Source: Roseobacter sp.
Lineage (GTDB): Bacteria > Pseudomonadota > Alphaproteobacteria > Rhodobacterales > Rhodobacteraceae
Direction: 5' to 3'
DNA length: 13,380 nt
Assembly: GCA_024636425.1 (NCBI GenBank)
Contig: JAGXHB010000249.1
Coordinates: 1-13,380, forward strand
Shown here: piece by piece, positions 12,344 through 13,380 of the stretch
Position numbering within the stretch: the first letter of the stretch is position 1
Layout: each line of letters starts with the position of its first letter
Position numbers and translations under genes: made by a program
Notes under the pieces: generated by a model
Database searches by the model: none
Told to the model about the DNA's origin: nothing
What the model saw: only the letters and a program-made list of their open reading frames with translations

Positions 12344-13203
12344 CAAAACGCAAGAACCCTTATCCAGGCGTTCGCAAGAACGTGGTTAAGGGGCGAATCT
12401 ACTGGAAATTCGAGAACGGCGACTTCCGCTGCAACATCCCTGGACCCTATGGGTCTGCGAACTTTCTGGCGGGATACGAGGCCGCACTTGCCGGTTCTAA
12501 GTCCGCAAATGGGTCGACCGCCCTTGCAGGCACGTTGTCATGGCTGGTTGAGCAGTATCTGCGCAGCCTACGGTTTCAGAACCTTTCAGACAGCCGCAAG
12601 CGCACGATCCGGCTTGAACTTGATTGGCTGCGTCAAGAGGCGGGAAAGTATCAATTCGACCGATTGGATGTCCGGCATGTCGAAGCTCTGATGTCCAAGA
12701 AGAAAGGCCCGACCGCTGCGAACACGGTCAAAAAGAACATGTCGATGCTGTTCAACTTCGCGGCCAAGAAGCTCGGCTACACCGGCACGAATCCGGCGCG
12801 TCATGCAGAACGGATGAAAACGAACCCGGATGGCTTTCACACTTGGACGCAAGACGAGGTTAATCGCTTCCTTGACCGGCACGGCCCGACTACCAAGGCG
12901 CGGCTGGTGATGTTGCTGGCCCTCAACACCGGCATGGCACGGCAGGATCTTGCCCGCGTCGGTCGCCAGCACGTCAAGGCGGGCAGGATTGCCTATCGCA
13001 GGCACAAGACTGCCGTGGCCGCTGATATGCCTATCTTACCCGAGCTTGCCGAAGAATTGCGCCACGTTCCAAGGGACCGTTTGCTGTTCGTCACCCAGGA
13101 CAAAAGCGATAAGCCCTATGCTGTCGCATCGCTGGGTAATTGGTTCCGCGATCGCTGCGCCGAAGCGAAGGTTCCAGGTTCGCTGCACGGTCTAAGAGTC
13201 TGA
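12340..13203 (+). pseudogene. int: Tyrosine integrase, truncated by an IS5-family element
   Basis: The frame encodes 287 residues of a phage-type tyrosine recombinase. The N-terminal arm-binding part (YPGVRKNVVKGRIYWKFENG), a core-binding SAM-like helical domain (about 60-160) and the front of the catalytic domain are present. Visible catalytic residues are Arg201 in NTGMARQDL, Lys223 in RRHKTAV and the HGLR motif (His283, Arg286). The last two codons and the stop are most likely provided by the inserted IS, whose end begins at about 13195. About 60 residues are missing, including the second His/Trp and the nucleophilic tyrosine, so it should be inactive. The rest of the gene should lie beyond the IS, outside the window. 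Confidence 0.85.
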
Positions 13204-13380
13204 TTCAAAACTAACTTAACCTTCTCAATTCCTTGCGAGATGCCGTGTGACGCGTCTGATGTGTGCGATGAGAATCCAAGCTTCAGCGCTGGCGATGGAT
13301 TTCTCCCAATCTTTCGACAGGCGGCGACATCGGTTCAGCCAGGCGAAGGTGCGCTCGACGACCCACCGTCGCGGCAGCAC
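13195..13380. mobile_element. IS5-family insertion sequence, one end
   Basis: The integrase reading frame stops making sense after CTA at 13192-13194, and sequence beginning AGAGTCTGATTCAAAAC follows, then the 3' end of a minus-strand IS5-type transposase. The end probably starts at 13195 or 13196. A TA or CTAA target duplication is expected for this family, but the other end is outside the window. Confidence 0.8.
13225..13380 (-). CDS. IS5-family transposase, C-terminal part (partial)
   Basis: Reading the minus strand from the right edge gives 51 codons and a stop (TGA at 13225-13227). The sequence RRWVVERTFAWLNRCRRLSK contains the catalytic glutamate of the DDE triad in the typical 'VVERTFAWL---RRL-KD-E' context of IS5 (IS427-like) transposases, followed by SAEAWILIAHIRRVTRHLAR, the usual C-terminus. 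The gene ends about 30 bp before the IS end. The N-terminal two thirds are outside the window, so intactness cannot be judged. Confidence 0.9.
   Translation of the reverse strand: MLPRRWVVERTFAWLNRCRRLSKDWEKSIASAEAWILIAHIRRVTRHLARN

Larger units (their letters stand above)
3346..13194. mobile_element. Putative capsid-forming phage satellite or defective prophage
   Basis: The block holds a plus-strand set of HK97-type head and packaging genes (connector, TerL, adaptor, HNH, capsid, protease, portal), a repressor switch, and a tyrosine integrase at its right end, within about 10 kb. No tail, lysis or replication gene is present. This content matches what is known of capsid-forming phage-inducible islands (cf-PICIs), which encode heads and rely on a helper phage for tails. 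Exact att sites are not visible: the left limit is somewhere between 3262 and 3345 or beyond, and the right end has been disrupted by an IS. The alternative is a deletion-derived prophage remnant that happened to keep only head genes. Confidence 0.55.

Noticed and set aside
1..13380. CRISPR array, rRNA, tRNA genes or toxin-antitoxin pair
   Set aside because: I saw no regularly spaced repeat-spacer units and no RNA gene signature. The XRE plus 60-aa pair lacks any recognisable toxin.

Overview
The window looks like accessory DNA from an alphaproteobacterium, most likely Rhodobacteraceae. This is inferred from GC-rich, tightly overlapping phage genes, from the style of the small phage-associated proteins, and from the insertion sequences; no rRNA or housekeeping gene is present to confirm it. 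Nearly everything here is mobile or a remnant of something mobile.

Left part (1-3345). A minus-strand IS110-family transposase runs off the left edge. It is followed by about 690 bp with no convincing gene, including a perfect 74-bp tandem duplication. Next is a minus-strand gene for a Bro-N (phage antirepressor-type) protein, then an AT-richer mosaic of gene fragments, nested hairpins and two diverged ~95-bp direct repeats. One repeat cuts off a minus-strand tyrosine integrase after about 72 codons.

Central part (3346-10350). This is a compact plus-strand block of HK97-type capsid genes with mostly overlapping or abutting reading frames: hypothetical, gp6-like connector, 75-aa hypothetical, a 431-bp non-coding and highly structured gap, large terminase, head-tail adaptor, HNH endonuclease, major capsid protein, prohead protease, portal. 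The order capsid-protease-portal is the reverse of the usual phage order. There are no tail, tape-measure, baseplate, lysis or replication genes and no recognisable small terminase subunit.

Right part (10351-13380). A short minus-strand operon encodes an XRE-type repressor and a 60-aa coiled-coil-like protein. It is divergent from plus-strand genes for a small protein with a Tat-like N-terminus, an unrecognised 246-aa protein with a possible DNA-binding N-terminus, a 60-aa protein and a tyrosine integrase. Two near-identical 13-bp palindromes lie in the divergent promoter region and are probably repressor operators. The integrase is cut at its HxxR motif by an IS5-family element that runs off the right edge, so it lacks its catalytic tyrosine.

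Interpretation. A ~10-kb element with integrase, repressor and a full capsid/packaging set but no tail genes resembles the capsid-forming phage satellites (cf-PICI type) described in other proteobacteria, which build their own heads and take tails from a helper phage. I infer that this is an alphaproteobacterial relative, now probably immobilised by the IS insertion in its integrase. The structured RNA-like segment upstream of the terminase, with several sequence boxes resembling a cobalamin riboswitch, is the least explained feature of the window.
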